Below the pieces are notes generated by a model, which was given only the letters and a program-made list of their open reading frames with translations, did no database searches and was not told the origin of the DNA. Positions 42,992-53,003 of a stretch of DNA of 64,000 nucleotides are shown here, one piece after another (the stretch's first letter is position 1; each line of letters starts with the position of its first letter). Position numbers and translations under genes: made by a program. Source of the stretch: Kitasatospora purpeofusca (GTDB taxonomy: Bacteria > Actinomycetota > Actinomycetes > Streptomycetales > Streptomycetaceae). The stretch lies in assembly GCF_000718025.1 (NCBI RefSeq), contig NZ_JODS01000032.1:1-64000 (forward strand), in the 5' to 3' direction.

Positions 42992-44383
42992 GTGAAGAGC
43001 GCCGTCGAGACTCTGAACCCGACCCGGGTTCGACTCACCGTCGAGGTGCCCTTCGAGGAGCTCAAGCCCAGCCTCGACGCGGCGTACAAGAAGATCAACC
43101 AGCAGGTCTCGGTCCCGGGCTTCCGCAAGGGCAAGATCCCGAACCGGGTCATCGACCAGCGCTTCGGCCGTGGCGCTGTGCTGGAGGAGGCCGTCAACGA
43201 CGCCCTCCCGCGCTTCTACACGCAGGCCGTCGACGAGGGCAAGATCGAGGTTCTCGGACAGCCCGACATCACCAACATCGAGGGTGTCGAGAAGATCGCC
43301 GATGGCGGCGACCTGAAGTTCACCGCCGAGGTGGACATCCGTCCGGAGATCACTCTCCCGGACTTCTCGGCCATCGAGGTCACCGTCGACCCGATCGTGG
43401 TCTCGGACGAGGACATCGACAAGTCCCTGGAGCAGCTGCGCGAGCGCTTCTCCTCGGTCAAGGACGTCGAGCGCGCCGCGGCCGCCGGTGACACCGTGGT
43501 CCTCGACCTCGAGGCCAAGGTCGACGGCGAGGTGCCGGAGGACGGCACCGCGTCCGGCGTCAGCTACGAGATCGGCTCGGGCCGTCTGATCGACGGCATC
43601 GACGAGGCCGTCGTCGGCCTGGAGGCCGGTGGCACCGCGACCTTCACCACCGAGCTCAAGGGCGGCACCCAGGCCGGCCAGACCTCCGAGGTCACCGTCA
43701 CGGTCACCGCGGTCCAGGAGAAGGAGCTGCCGGAGCTGGACGACGAGTTCGCCCAGCTGGCGAGCGAGTTCGACACCCTGGAGGACCTGAAGGCCGACTC
43801 CCGCAAGCGCCTCGAGCGCATGAAGGAGTACGACCAGGCCACCCAGGCCCAGGAGAAGGTGCTGGACGCGCTGCTCGGCCTGGTCGAGATCGAGTTCCCG
43901 GAGAAGCTCCTCAAGGACGAGATCGAGACCCGCAAGCACAACCTGGAGCACCACCAGCTGGAGCCGATGGGCCTCACGCTGGCGGCTTACCTGGAGACCC
44001 AGGGCAAGTCGGAGGAGGAGTTCCTGGCGGAGACCGAGGAGCAGGCGAAGAAGGGCATCAAGACCCAGTTCGTCCTGGACCAGATCGTCGCCGACGAGGA
44101 GCTCAACGTCTCCCAGGAGGAGCTGACCGAGCACCTCATCCGTCGCGCCGCCGGCTCGGGCCTCACCCCGGACCAGTTCGCCCAGCAGGTCGTCCAGGGC
44201 GGCCAGGTTCCGCTCCTGGTCGGCGAGGTCGCCCGCGGCAAGGCGCTGGCCACCGTGGTCGAGGCCGCCAAGGTCGTCGACACCGAGGGCAACGAGGTCA
44301 ACTTCGACGACGACGAGGCCGACGAGTCGGCCGAGACCGTCGAGGCCCCGGCCGCCGAGGCCGAGGAGAAGACCGAGGCCTGA
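42992..44383 (+). CDS. tig: Trigger factor
   Basis: Ribosome-associated chaperone and peptidyl-prolyl isomerase. 463 aa. N-terminal ribosome-binding domain with the signature VSVPGFRKGKIPNRVI, a PPIase (FKBP-like) middle domain with AAAGDTVVLDLEAKVDGE and LIDGIDEAVVGLEAGG, and a C-terminal helical domain (LKADSRKRLERMKEYDQATQ). The C-terminus is very acidic, as in other actinobacteria. GTG 42992 has AGGAG eight bases upstream. tig, clpP1, clpP2 and clpX in this order is widely conserved. Confidence 0.96.
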   Translation: MKSAVETLNPTRVRLTVEVPFEELKPSLDAAYKKINQQVSVPGFRKGKIPNRVIDQRFGRGAVLEEAVNDALPRFYTQAVDEGKIEVLGQPDITNIEGVEKIADGGDLKFTAEVDIRPEITLPDFSAIEVTVDPIVVSDEDIDKSLEQLRERFSSVKDVERAAAAGDTVVLDLEAKVDGEVPEDGTASGVSYEIGSGRLIDGIDEAVVGLEAGGTATFTTELKGGTQAGQTSEVTVTVTAVQEKELPELDDEFAQLASEFDTLEDLKADSRKRLERMKEYDQATQAQEKVLDALLGLVEIEFPEKLLKDEIETRKHNLEHHQLEPMGLTLAAYLETQGKSEEEFLAETEEQAKKGIKTQFVLDQIVADEELNVSQEELTEHLIRRAAGSGLTPDQFAQQVVQGGQVPLLVGEVARGKALATVVEAAKVVDTEGNEVNFDDDEADESAETVEAPAAEAEEKTEA

Positions 44384-44418
44384 TCGCCCCGGTAGCCTCG
44401 CTCGACCCGAGGTCCCTC

Positions 44419-44454
44419 AGCGGGCCCGGACGCCTTACGGTGTCCGGGCCCGCT
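44419..44454 (+). terminator. Terminator of tig
   Basis: 13-bp perfect stem AGCGGGCCCGGAC with GTCCGGGCCCGCT (44419-44431, 44442-44454), ten-base loop. Confidence 0.85.
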
Positions 44455-44473
44455 GCCGTTGCCGCCGCGAACC

Positions 44474-44490
44474 CTGCGCTCACAGCGAAC
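44474..44490 (+). promoter_or_regulatory. ClgR operator upstream of clpP1P2
   Basis: CTGCGCTCACAGCGAAC fits the published actinobacterial ClgR consensus CNNCGCYNANRGCGWWS (recalled) at every position. A promoter with TAGGGT (44529-44534) as -10 follows. ClgR activates clpP1P2 in Streptomyces. Confidence 0.75.
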
Positions 44491-44630
44491 AGTTCTGCGT
44501 GAGGGATTCTGCGGCCCGGCCTGCGCGTTAGGGTCCATGGACAGCAACAATCACGACGTGATACCCGGAAGCTGTGCGACACCGTGACGGCCGTGGAGCG
44601 ACCGTCCAAATCGACTGAGCAGGTGGCTAA

Positions 44631-45269
44631 GTGACGTACCCGCAGATGCAGATGCCCGGCCCGATGGCGCCGCACGCCGCCGCTGGTGACGTGCTCGGCG
44701 GCCTCGGCGACCAGGTCTACAACCGGCTGCTCAACGAGCGGATCATCTTCCTCGGTCAGCAGGTCGACGACGACATCGCCAACAAGATCACCGCTCAGCT
44801 GCTGCTGCTGGCCGCGGACCCGGACAAGGACATCTTCCTCTACATCAACTCCCCGGGCGGCTCGATCTCGGCCGGCATGGCGATCTACGACACCATGCAG
44901 TACATCAAGAACGACGTCGTGACGATCGCGATGGGCATGGCGGCCTCGATGGGTCAGTTCCTGCTGACCGCGGGCGCCAAGGGCAAGCGCTTCTCGCTGC
45001 CGAACGCCAACATCCTGATGCACCAGCCGTCCGCCGGCCTCGGCGGTTCGGCCACCGACATCCGGATCCAGGCCGAGCAGCTGCTGCGCACCAAGAAGCG
45101 GATGTCGGAGCTGATCGCCTTCCACAGCGGCCAGTCCTTCGAGCAGATCACCCGGGACTCCGACCGTGACCGCTGGTTCACCCCGGAGGAGGCCCTGGAC
45201 TACGGCCTGATCGACGCGATCATGCACAGTGCCGCGGACGTCCCCGGCGGCGGCGGCACCGGCGCCTGA
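44631..45269 (+). CDS. clpP1: ATP-dependent Clp protease proteolytic subunit 1
   Basis: Serine peptidase ring subunit. 212 aa. Catalytic triad Ser106 (MGMAASMGQF), His131 (LMHQPS) and Asp180 (SDRDRWFTPEEA). INSPGGSISAGMAIYDTMQ oxyanion region. The N-terminus MTYPQMQMPGPM is probably a propeptide or axial loop. GTG 44631 has AGGTGG upstream. clpP2 follows 57 bases later. ClpP1 and ClpP2 form a mixed tetradecamer working with ClpX or ClpC. It is controlled by ClgR through the operator at 44474-44490. Confidence 0.96.
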   Translation: MTYPQMQMPGPMAPHAAAGDVLGGLGDQVYNRLLNERIIFLGQQVDDDIANKITAQLLLLAADPDKDIFLYINSPGGSISAGMAIYDTMQYIKNDVVTIAMGMAASMGQFLLTAGAKGKRFSLPNANILMHQPSAGLGGSATDIRIQAEQLLRTKKRMSELIAFHSGQSFEQITRDSDRDRWFTPEEALDYGLIDAIMHSAADVPGGGGTGA

Positions 45270-45326
45270 GCCCCGCCCCGGGCCCACGAGACCACAGCCA
45301 CAACGCTCCGGAGGACCAGAACACCC

Positions 45327-45989
45327 ATGAACATCCCCAGCCTGTCGGCCGCCAAGGCCCGCGTCGAGGACATGCGAGCGGAGGGCCGCTACATCGTCCC
45401 GCGCTTCGTCGAGCGCACCTCCCAGGGCATCCGCGAGTACGACCCGTACGCCAAGCTGTTCGAGGAGCGCATCATCTTCCTCGGCTCCCAGGTGGACGAC
45501 GTCTCGGCCAACGACATCATGGCGCAGCTGCTGTGCCTGGAGTCGATGGACCCGGACCGCGAGATCCAGATGTACATCAACTCGCCCGGCGGCTCGTTCA
45601 CGGCCCTGACGGCCATCTACGACACCATGCAGTACGTCAAGCCCGACATCACCACCGTCTGCATGGGCCAGGCGGCCTCGGCGGCGGCCGTGCTGCTGGC
45701 GGCGGGCACCCCCGGCAAGCGGATGGCGCTGCCGAACGCCCGCATCCTGATCCACCAGCCGTACACCGAGACCGGCCGCGGCCAGGTCTCCGACCTGGAG
45801 ATCCAGGCCCGGGAGATCTTCCGGATGCGCGAGCAGCTCGAGGAGATGCTGTCGAAGCACTCCAACAAGTCGGTCGAGGAGGTCCGCGAGGACATCGAGC
45901 GCGACAAGATCCTCACCGCCGAGGAGGCCGTCGAGTACGGTCTGGTGGACCTGGTCATCTCGACCCGCAAGGCCTCGCTGACCTCCTGA
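45327..45989 (+). CDS. clpP2: ATP-dependent Clp protease proteolytic subunit 2
   Basis: Partner of ClpP1. 220 aa. Ser118 in MGQAASAAAVLL, His143 in LIHQPYTETG, Asp in the ERDKILTAEEA block. The N-terminus RYIVPRFVERTSQGIREYDP is typical of ClpP2. ATG 45327 has GGAGGA about a dozen bases upstream. It is the second gene of the clpP1P2 operon, and a hairpin (46034-46066) follows. Confidence 0.96.
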   Translation: MNIPSLSAAKARVEDMRAEGRYIVPRFVERTSQGIREYDPYAKLFEERIIFLGSQVDDVSANDIMAQLLCLESMDPDREIQMYINSPGGSFTALTAIYDTMQYVKPDITTVCMGQAASAAAVLLAAGTPGKRMALPNARILIHQPYTETGRGQVSDLEIQAREIFRMREQLEEMLSKHSNKSVEEVREDIERDKILTAEEAVEYGLVDLVISTRKASLTS

Positions 45990-46033
45990 GGCCAGCACCC
46001 CCCGCGGCGCCCTCCTCGGGACGCGGGGGCCGG

Positions 46034-46066
46034 GGCGGGGCGCGCGATCGGTTCGCGCGCCCCGCC
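46034..46066 (+). terminator. Terminator after clpP2
   Basis: 13-bp stem GGCGGGGCGCGCG with CGCGCGCCCCGCC (46034-46046, 46054-46066), seven-base loop. Confidence 0.8.
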
Positions 46067-46110
46067 TCCGGCACACCAGCGGCTCCTCCGACGGCATCTG
46101 TTCGGTATCA

Positions 46111-46127
46111 ATTCGCCCAGGGCGTAG
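46111..46127 (+). promoter_or_regulatory. ClgR-like operator upstream of clpX
   Basis: ATTCGCCCAGGGCGTAG matches the recalled ClgR consensus CNNCGCYNANRGCGWWS at 16 of 17 positions (first base only off). It lies 141 bases before the clpX GTG, beyond the clpP2 terminator, so clpX has an own promoter under the same control. Confidence 0.6.
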
Positions 46128-46267
46128 GGCAGACCCGGCGAAGAGGGCGGAATCGACGGCTCGGCAGAGTACCGTCGGACAGCGAGACCGATCGCCGTCG
46201 GCGTCTTCGGTCCACAGCACCAGGCCCCGGATCCCCCGCGGGGCCCCTGGCGAAGGGGAAGCACCTC

Positions 46268-47557
<1,290 letters not shown>

Positions 47558-47601
47558 GACCCCTCCGGCCCGCCGGTCCGTCCGTCGGACCCGGGCCGGG
47601 A

Positions 47602-47644
47602 CGAGGGCCCCGGTACCGCCTCCGCGGCGGCGCCGGGGCCCTCG
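47602..47644 (+). terminator. Terminator of clpX
   Basis: 12-bp stem CGAGGGCCCCGG with CCGGGGCCCTCG, with a smaller CCGCC/GGCGG hairpin inside the loop. Confidence 0.8.
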
Positions 47645-47717
47645 CGCGTGCGCCCGTCCGGGCCGGTCCGGGAGTCCGGGGGGTGAAAGGCGTTCGTAAC
47701 CGGGTTCCCGGGTTACG

Positions 47718-47730
47718 TAAACTGTGCGTC
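47718..47730 (+). promoter_or_regulatory. Leaderless -10 element of valS
   Basis: TAAACT (47718-47723) lies seven bases before GTG 47731. No ribosome site precedes that GTG, and no T-box leader is present. Confidence 0.5.
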
Positions 47731-50370
47731 GTGACCGACACCACGAACCAGCGCCCCGCCAGTACGCCCGCAGGGGACGACGCAGCCACCCTCCCGACGA
47801 CCTACGCTCCGGCGGACGTAGAGGGCGAGCTGTACGAGCGCTGGGTAGAGCGCGGTTACTTCACCGCCGACGCCACGAGCGACAAGCCCCCGTTCACCAT
47901 CGTCATCCCGCCGCCGAACGTCACCGGCTCGCTGCACCTGGGCCACGCCTTCGAGCACACGCTGATCGACGCCCTGGTCCGCCGCAAGCGGATGCAGGGG
48001 TTCGAGGCGCTGTGGCAGCCCGGTATGGACCACGCCGGCATCGCCACCCAGAACGTGGTCGAGCGCGAGCTGGCCAAGGAGGGCAAGTCCCGGCACGACC
48101 TGGGCCGCGAGGAGTTCGTCGAGCGGGTCTGGAAGTGGAAGGCGGAGTCCGGCGGCCAGATCTCCGGCCAGATGCGCCGGCTCGGCGACGGCGTCGACTG
48201 GTCGCGCGAGCGCTTCACCATGGACGAGGGCCTGTCGCAGGCCGTCCAGACCATCTTCAAGAAGCTCTTCGACGACGAGCTGATCTACCGGGCCGAGCGC
48301 ATCATCAACTGGTGTCCGCGCTGCCTGACCGCCATCTCGGACATCGAGGTGGAGTACCAGGACGACGACGGAGAGCTGGTCTCGATCCGCTACGGCGAGG
48401 GCGAGGACTCCATCGTCGTCGCCACCACCCGGGCCGAGACGATGCTCGGTGACACCGCGGTCGCCGTCCACCCGGACGACGAGCGCTACCGGCACCTGGT
48501 CGGCACCGAGATCGAGCTGCCGCTCACCGGCCGCCGGATCCCGATCGTCGCCGACGAGCACGTCGACCCGGAGTTCGGCACCGGCGCCGTCAAGGTGACC
48601 CCGGCCCACGACCCGAACGACTTCGAGATCGGCCAGCGCCACGGCCTGCCGAACATCGCGGTGATGGACGAGCACGCGGTGATCACCGTGCACGGCCCGT
48701 TCCTGGGCCTGGACCGGCTGGAGGCCCGCTCGGCGATCGTCGCCGCGCTGCGCGCCGAGGGCCGGATCGTCGCCGAGAAGCGCCCGTACGTCCACTCGGT
48801 GGGCCACTGCTCGCGCTGCAAGACCACCATCGAGCCGCGGCTGTCGATGCAGTGGTGGGTCAAGGTCGGCCCGCTGGCCCAGGCGGCCGGCGACGCCGTC
48901 CGGGACGGCCGGGTCAAGATCCACCCGCAGGAGATGGAGAAGCGCTACTTCGACTGGGTGGACAACCTGCACGACTGGTGCATCTCGCGCCAGCTGTGGT
49001 GGGGCCACCGGATCCCGGTCTGGTACGGCCCGAACGGCGAGATCGTCTGCGTCGGCCCGGACGAGCAGCCGCCGGCCGGCGAGGGCTGGCACCAGGACAC
49101 CGACGTCCTGGACACCTGGTTCTCCTCGGGCCTGTGGCCGTTCTCCACGCTCGGCTGGCCGGAGCAGACCGAGAGCCTGGCGAAGTTCTACCCGAACTCC
49201 GTCCTGGTCACCGGCTACGACATCCTGTTCTTCTGGGTCGCCCGGATGATGATGTTCGGGCTCTACGCGATGGACGGCACCCCGCCGTTCCACACCATCG
49301 CGCTGCACGGCATGGTCCGTGACCAGAACGGCAAGAAGATGTCGAAGTCCTTCGGCAACGTGGTCAACCCGCTGGACTGGATGGACAAGTACGGCTCGGA
49401 CGCGCTGCGGTTCACGCTGGCCCGCGGCGCCAACCCGGGTGTCGACGTCCCGATCGGCGAGGACTGGGTCCAGGCGGCCCGCAACTTCGCCAACAAGATC
49501 TGGAACGCGACCCGCTTCGCGCTGATGAACGGCGCCACCGTCGAGGGCCCGCTGCCCGCGCCGGAGGAGCTGACGGCCGCGGACCGCTGGATCCTGTCGC
49601 GGCTGAACAGCACGGTCGCCGAGGTGGACGCGCTGTACGACGACTACCAGTTCTCGAAGCTCTCCGAGGCGCTGTACCACTTCGCCTGGGACGAGGTCTT
49701 CGACTGGTACGTGGAGCTCTCCAAGACCACCCTGGCCAAGGGCGGCCCGCAGGCCGACGCCGCGCGCCGGGTCCTCGGCGAGGTCCTCGACATCACGCTG
49801 CGGCTGCTCCACCCGATCGTGCCCTTCGTCACCGAGACGCTGTGGACCACGCTCACCGGGGCCGAGTCGCTCGTCATCGCCGACTGGCCGCAGGACAGCG
49901 GGTTCCGCGACGCCGGCGCCGAGGCGGAGATCGCCACCCTGCAGCGGGTGGTCACCGAGGTGCGCCGGTTCCGCACCGACCAGGGCCTGAAGCCGGGCCA
50001 GCGGGTCCCGGCCCGGCTGGACCTGGACGGCACCGTGCTGGCCGTCCACGAGGACGCGATCCGCTCGCTGCTGCGTCTGACCGTGCCGGAGGAGGGCTTC
50101 GCGGCCACCGCCTCGCTGCCGGTCGCCGGTGCCACCGTGGCGCTGGACCTGTCCGGCACGATCGATGTCGCGGCGGAGCGCAAGCGCCTCGCCAAGGACC
50201 TCGCGGCGGCCGAGAAGGAGAAGGCCCAGACCGCCGGCAAGCTCGGCAACGAGGCGTTCCTCGCCAAGGCGCCGGACGACGTGGTCGCCAAGATCCGGAC
50301 CCGCCAGGAGGCCGCCGAGGCCGACATCGCCCGGATCACCGCCCAGCTCGCGGCGCTGCCGCAGGGCTGA
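47731..50370 (+). CDS. valS: Valyl-tRNA synthetase
   Basis: Charges tRNA-Val. 879 aa. Class I signatures: HIGH-type LHLGHA within PPPNVTGSLHLGHAFEHTL near residue 70, and KMSKS in NGKKMSKSFGN near residue 535. Editing domain with TTRAETMLGDTAVAVHP. A C-terminal coiled coil (AAERKRLAKDLAAAEKEKAQ) typical of ValRS. GTG 47731 agrees with the leaderless promoter; a longer frame from 47683 starts upstream of it. A strong hairpin ends the gene. In S. coelicolor folC follows valS directly (recalled); here about 5.5 kb of other genes intervene. Confidence 0.97.
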   Translation: MTDTTNQRPASTPAGDDAATLPTTYAPADVEGELYERWVERGYFTADATSDKPPFTIVIPPPNVTGSLHLGHAFEHTLIDALVRRKRMQGFEALWQPGMDHAGIATQNVVERELAKEGKSRHDLGREEFVERVWKWKAESGGQISGQMRRLGDGVDWSRERFTMDEGLSQAVQTIFKKLFDDELIYRAERIINWCPRCLTAISDIEVEYQDDDGELVSIRYGEGEDSIVVATTRAETMLGDTAVAVHPDDERYRHLVGTEIELPLTGRRIPIVADEHVDPEFGTGAVKVTPAHDPNDFEIGQRHGLPNIAVMDEHAVITVHGPFLGLDRLEARSAIVAALRAEGRIVAEKRPYVHSVGHCSRCKTTIEPRLSMQWWVKVGPLAQAAGDAVRDGRVKIHPQEMEKRYFDWVDNLHDWCISRQLWWGHRIPVWYGPNGEIVCVGPDEQPPAGEGWHQDTDVLDTWFSSGLWPFSTLGWPEQTESLAKFYPNSVLVTGYDILFFWVARMMMFGLYAMDGTPPFHTIALHGMVRDQNGKKMSKSFGNVVNPLDWMDKYGSDALRFTLARGANPGVDVPIGEDWVQAARNFANKIWNATRFALMNGATVEGPLPAPEELTAADRWILSRLNSTVAEVDALYDDYQFSKLSEALYHFAWDEVFDWYVELSKTTLAKGGPQADAARRVLGEVLDITLRLLHPIVPFVTETLWTTLTGAESLVIADWPQDSGFRDAGAEAEIATLQRVVTEVRRFRTDQGLKPGQRVPARLDLDGTVLAVHEDAIRSLLRLTVPEEGFAATASLPVAGATVALDLSGTIDVAAERKRLAKDLAAAEKEKAQTAGKLGNEAFLAKAPDDVVAKIRTRQEAAEADIARITAQLAALPQG

Positions 50371-50408
50371 CGCGCCGACGGCTCTCCGGAGCCGTCGCCC
50401 GGTCCACC

Positions 50409-50444
50409 AGGAGCCGCACCCCGCCGACGCGGGGTGCGGCTCCT
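50409..50444 (+). terminator. Terminator of valS
   Basis: 16-bp perfect stem AGGAGCCGCACCCCGC with GCGGGGTGCGGCTCCT, CGAC loop, then a T-rich tail. Confidence 0.9.
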
Positions 50445-50646
50445 CCGCTTTTCCGGATGTCGGCTGATCGGGAGTCCCAATAGCCCAATTCGTTGCTCCC
50501 TTCCGGCGAATATTCATCCTGGATCGGGTGAGGTCCTATTCCTTCCGAATTGATCCCGGTCTTGCCCGCGCGGTTTCGCGGAATTTCGCAGGTCGGATGT
50601 GTACGGTGTGCTTCGAGTTCCGGACAGTGAGGGACGACGGGAGGGC

Positions 50647-51183
50647 ATGGGCGTGGTGGTGGTGACCGAGGTGTTGGCCGACGAGCTGCCTGCCGAGGCG
50701 GTCGAGGAGGCCAAGGCGCGCGCGGCGACCCTGCTGCTCGCCTTCCGGCACGGCAACCAGCTCGCGTTCGACCACGCGCTGGACCGGCTGCTGGACGAGC
50801 ACGTCGAGCGCGAGGTGACCACGCTGCTCACCTGGATCGCCGCCGAGGCGGTCCGCAAGGCCTACGCGCCCGAGGTGGGCGACCGGGTGCTGCGCTCGAT
50901 GGCCCGGCGGGCCCCGCGCGACACCGGCGCGGTGCACGTCGAGGAGGACGGTGTCGACGCGGCCCGGCTGATCGAGGCGGTCGCGGCCGGCGAGGTGACG
51001 GAGGTCAGGGACCTGGTCGCCGCCACCCCCGACACCACCTTCCTGCTCGGCGGGCTGCTCCAGGGCGTGGCGATGATGCTGCCGCTGCTGCCGGAGGGGG
51101 AGCTGGCCGAGATCACCGCCGAGCTGCGCCGCCGGCACGGAGGGGTGCCCGCAGGCGTGCCGGAGGCCCGGGCCGGCGTTTAG
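50647..51183 (+). CDS. Conserved hypothetical helical protein
   Basis: A 178-aa soluble protein, mostly helix: AEAVEEAKARAATLLLAFRH, LDRLLDEHVEREVTTLLTWI, AAEAVRKAYAPEVGDRVLRS. The C-terminus has TTFLLGGLLQGVAMMLPLLP and ELAEITAELRRRHGG. I recognise no domain. ATG 50647 has GGGAGGGC just upstream; the longer frame from 50599 begins in the likely leader. The region before it (50450-50600) is AT-rich for this DNA and probably carries the promoter. The palindrome at 51182 starts at its stop codon. Confidence 0.65.
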   Translation: MGVVVVTEVLADELPAEAVEEAKARAATLLLAFRHGNQLAFDHALDRLLDEHVEREVTTLLTWIAAEAVRKAYAPEVGDRVLRSMARRAPRDTGAVHVEEDGVDAARLIEAVAAGEVTEVRDLVAATPDTTFLLGGLLQGVAMMLPLLPEGELAEITAELRRRHGGVPAGVPEARAGV

Positions 51184-51237
51184 GGCTTGTCTCTCGGATC
51201 CTTGCCGGGGGCCGACAAAATCCAAGAGACAAGCCCT
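51182..51237. repeat. 56-bp imperfect palindrome (18-bp arms)
   Basis: AGGGCTTGTCTCTCGGAT (51182-51199) pairs with ATCCAAGAGACAAGCCCT (51220-51237), one mismatch, 20-base centre. It looks like the ends of an insertion sequence brought together, or a large terminator between the convergent gene at 50647 and the chitinase. It marks the left edge of the apparent accessory block. Confidence 0.75.
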
Positions 51238-51285
51238 GACCGGCTCCGGGCCTCCGGCCCCGTCAGGGGCGGGTCCGCGTGCCGG

Positions 51286-52818
51286 TTACGGCATCGCGTG
51301 CAGGTGCGAGCCGACGGTGGAGGCGATGCCGCCGCCGGCCTTGGCGTCCCAGTTGGTCGACCAGGTCATGGCCCCGCCGATCCCGGGCCACTTGGTGTCG
51401 GGCTTGAAGCTGCCGCAGTTGGTGCCGGCGGCCAGGCAGTCCAGCGCGTTGTTGACCACGCTCGGGCTGACGTAGCCGCCGCCGGCCGCGCTGGTGGAGG
51501 CCGGCACGCCGAGGCCGACCTGGTCGGGCCGCAGTCCGCCCTTGAGCTGGATGCAGGCCAGGCCGGTCAGGAAGTTGACGGTGCCCTGGGAGTACACCTG
51601 CCCGTCGCAGCCCAGCATCGCGCCGGAGTTGTAGTACTGCATATTGACGATGGTGAGGATGTCCTTCACGTTCAGCGCCAGCTTGAAGTACTCCGCGCCG
51701 GTCGACTGCATGTCGATGGTCTGCGGCGCCATGGTGAGCGTGAAGCCGGAGCCGGCCTTCGCCGCCAGGGTGTGCAGCGCCTGGCCCATCCAGGTGGAGC
51801 TGACGCCGTTCTCCAGGTCGATGTCGACGCCGTCGAAGCCGTAGGTCTGCATCAGCGACCAGGCGCTGTTGGCGAAGTTGGTGGCGGAGGCGGAGCTGTT
51901 GACGGACACCGTGCCCTTCTCGCCGCCGACCGAGAGGATCACCTTCTTGCCGGCCGCCTTCTTGGCCGCGATGTCGGCCTTGAACTGCGCCTCGGTGTAG
52001 CCGCCGAGCCGGGAGGAGAGCGTCGGGTCCAGGGCGAAGCCCAGGCCGCCGGGCGTGCCGGTGGCCTCGGCGAAGGAGACCGCGATGATGTCGTACGCGG
52101 CCGGGACGTCGCTGATCCGCTGCACGGTGGCGCCGTTGTCGAAGTTCTGCCAGTAGCCGGTGAGCAGGTGCCTGGCCGGCGGCCGGGGCGTGGTGGCGGT
52201 GGGGGAGGGCGTGGTGGTGTCCGTGGGCGACGGGCCGACGGTGCCGGTCGGGGTGGGGCTGGTCGCGGTGGGGGAGGGCTTGGGGTCGCCCGGGCCGAGC
52301 AGGGAGACATCGTCGGCCAGGAAGGCCGGCTGCCCGTACCAGCCGTGCAGGTAGACGGTGACGCTGGTGGTGGCGGCCCCGGTGGTGAAGGTGGTGCTGA
52401 GCTTGGACCAGCCGGTGCCGCCGGGGGTCCAGGTGCTCGGATCGGTGCCGCCGGTGCCGCGGGCGCCGAGGTAGACGTACGAGCCCTGGACCCAGCTGCT
52501 CAGCGTGTACGTCGAGGAGGGCTTGACCGTGACGGTCTGGGTGCACTCGCCGGTGGCGCTGCCGCTCGGGGTGGAGCGCAGCGCGCCGGTGCCGGCGTGG
52601 ACGGTGGCGGTCTCCGGCGCGCCGGCCGCGCAGGTCCAGCCGTTGAGGCGGTTGGCGTCCTCGAAGCCGCCGTTGGTGACGAGTTCGACGTCGCTGGGGG
52701 CGGCCTGGGCGCCGGCGCCGCCGGCGAGGACCAGGCCGCCGAGGCCGAGGGCGACGGCGGTGGCGCCGGCGAGCAGCGAGTGGACGGCGCGCGGGCGCCG
52801 GTGGGTGGCAGGTGGCAT
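51286..52818 (-). CDS. Secreted GH18 chitinase with N-terminal carbohydrate-binding module
   Basis: A 510-aa secreted chitinase. Signal peptide about residues 1-40 (HSLLAGATAVALGLGGLVLA then AQAAP). A beta-sandwich module (VELVTNGGFEDANRLNGWTC to FLADDVSLLG, CBM4/9- or CBM16-like) spans about 42-175. A Pro/Thr/Ser linker follows, about 176-212. The GH18 domain starts HLLTGYWQNFDNG and has VILSVGGEKG, catalytic YGFDGVDIDLENG (DxxDxDxE), NMQYYNSGAM and GAMTWSTNWD. This is the chiC/chiA-like class, unlike the first chitinase. ATG 52818 has GGAGATGGAG upstream. A DasR-like half-match lies about 130 bases upstream. Confidence 0.93.
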   Translation of the reverse strand: MPPATHRRPRAVHSLLAGATAVALGLGGLVLAGGAGAQAAPSDVELVTNGGFEDANRLNGWTCAAGAPETATVHAGTGALRSTPSGSATGECTQTVTVKPSSTYTLSSWVQGSYVYLGARGTGGTDPSTWTPGGTGWSKLSTTFTTGAATTSVTVYLHGWYGQPAFLADDVSLLGPGDPKPSPTATSPTPTGTVGPSPTDTTTPSPTATTPRPPARHLLTGYWQNFDNGATVQRISDVPAAYDIIAVSFAEATGTPGGLGFALDPTLSSRLGGYTEAQFKADIAAKKAAGKKVILSVGGEKGTVSVNSSASATNFANSAWSLMQTYGFDGVDIDLENGVSSTWMGQALHTLAAKAGSGFTLTMAPQTIDMQSTGAEYFKLALNVKDILTIVNMQYYNSGAMLGCDGQVYSQGTVNFLTGLACIQLKGGLRPDQVGLGVPASTSAAGGGYVSPSVVNNALDCLAAGTNCGSFKPDTKWPGIGGAMTWSTNWDAKAGGGIASTVGSHLHAMP

Positions 52819-52947
52819 GGCTCCATCTCCGGTGGGGGAGGCCGGCGGTCCTCGTGGGGGAGGGCCGTCCGGGTGTCGACGGATCTGTGTGCGGGAGCTA
52901 CCGACAACACAAGTCCCTGTCGGGGGAGGAGACTTGCCTTCACAAGG

Positions 52948-52959
52948 TGGAGTAGACCA
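52948..52959 (-). promoter_or_regulatory. DasR-like site upstream of the second chitinase
   Basis: On the minus strand TGGTCTACTCCA, 10 of 12 matches to TGGTCTAGACCA. It fits the 12-bp repeat of chitinase promoters, but only one copy is seen. Confidence 0.5.
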
Positions 52960-53003
52960 ATTCCGCTGTCAAGAGGGCCCCCGGCCGGGCGGCCCCCGGC
53001 GGG

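Noticed and set aside
43197..44134. Leu-rich antisense frame over tig
   Set aside because: Leucines come from the reverse complement of GAG/AAG codons; not a membrane protein.
47645..47730. Possible T-box leader for valS
   Set aside because: No T-box sequence or specifier loop; the promoter appears leaderless.
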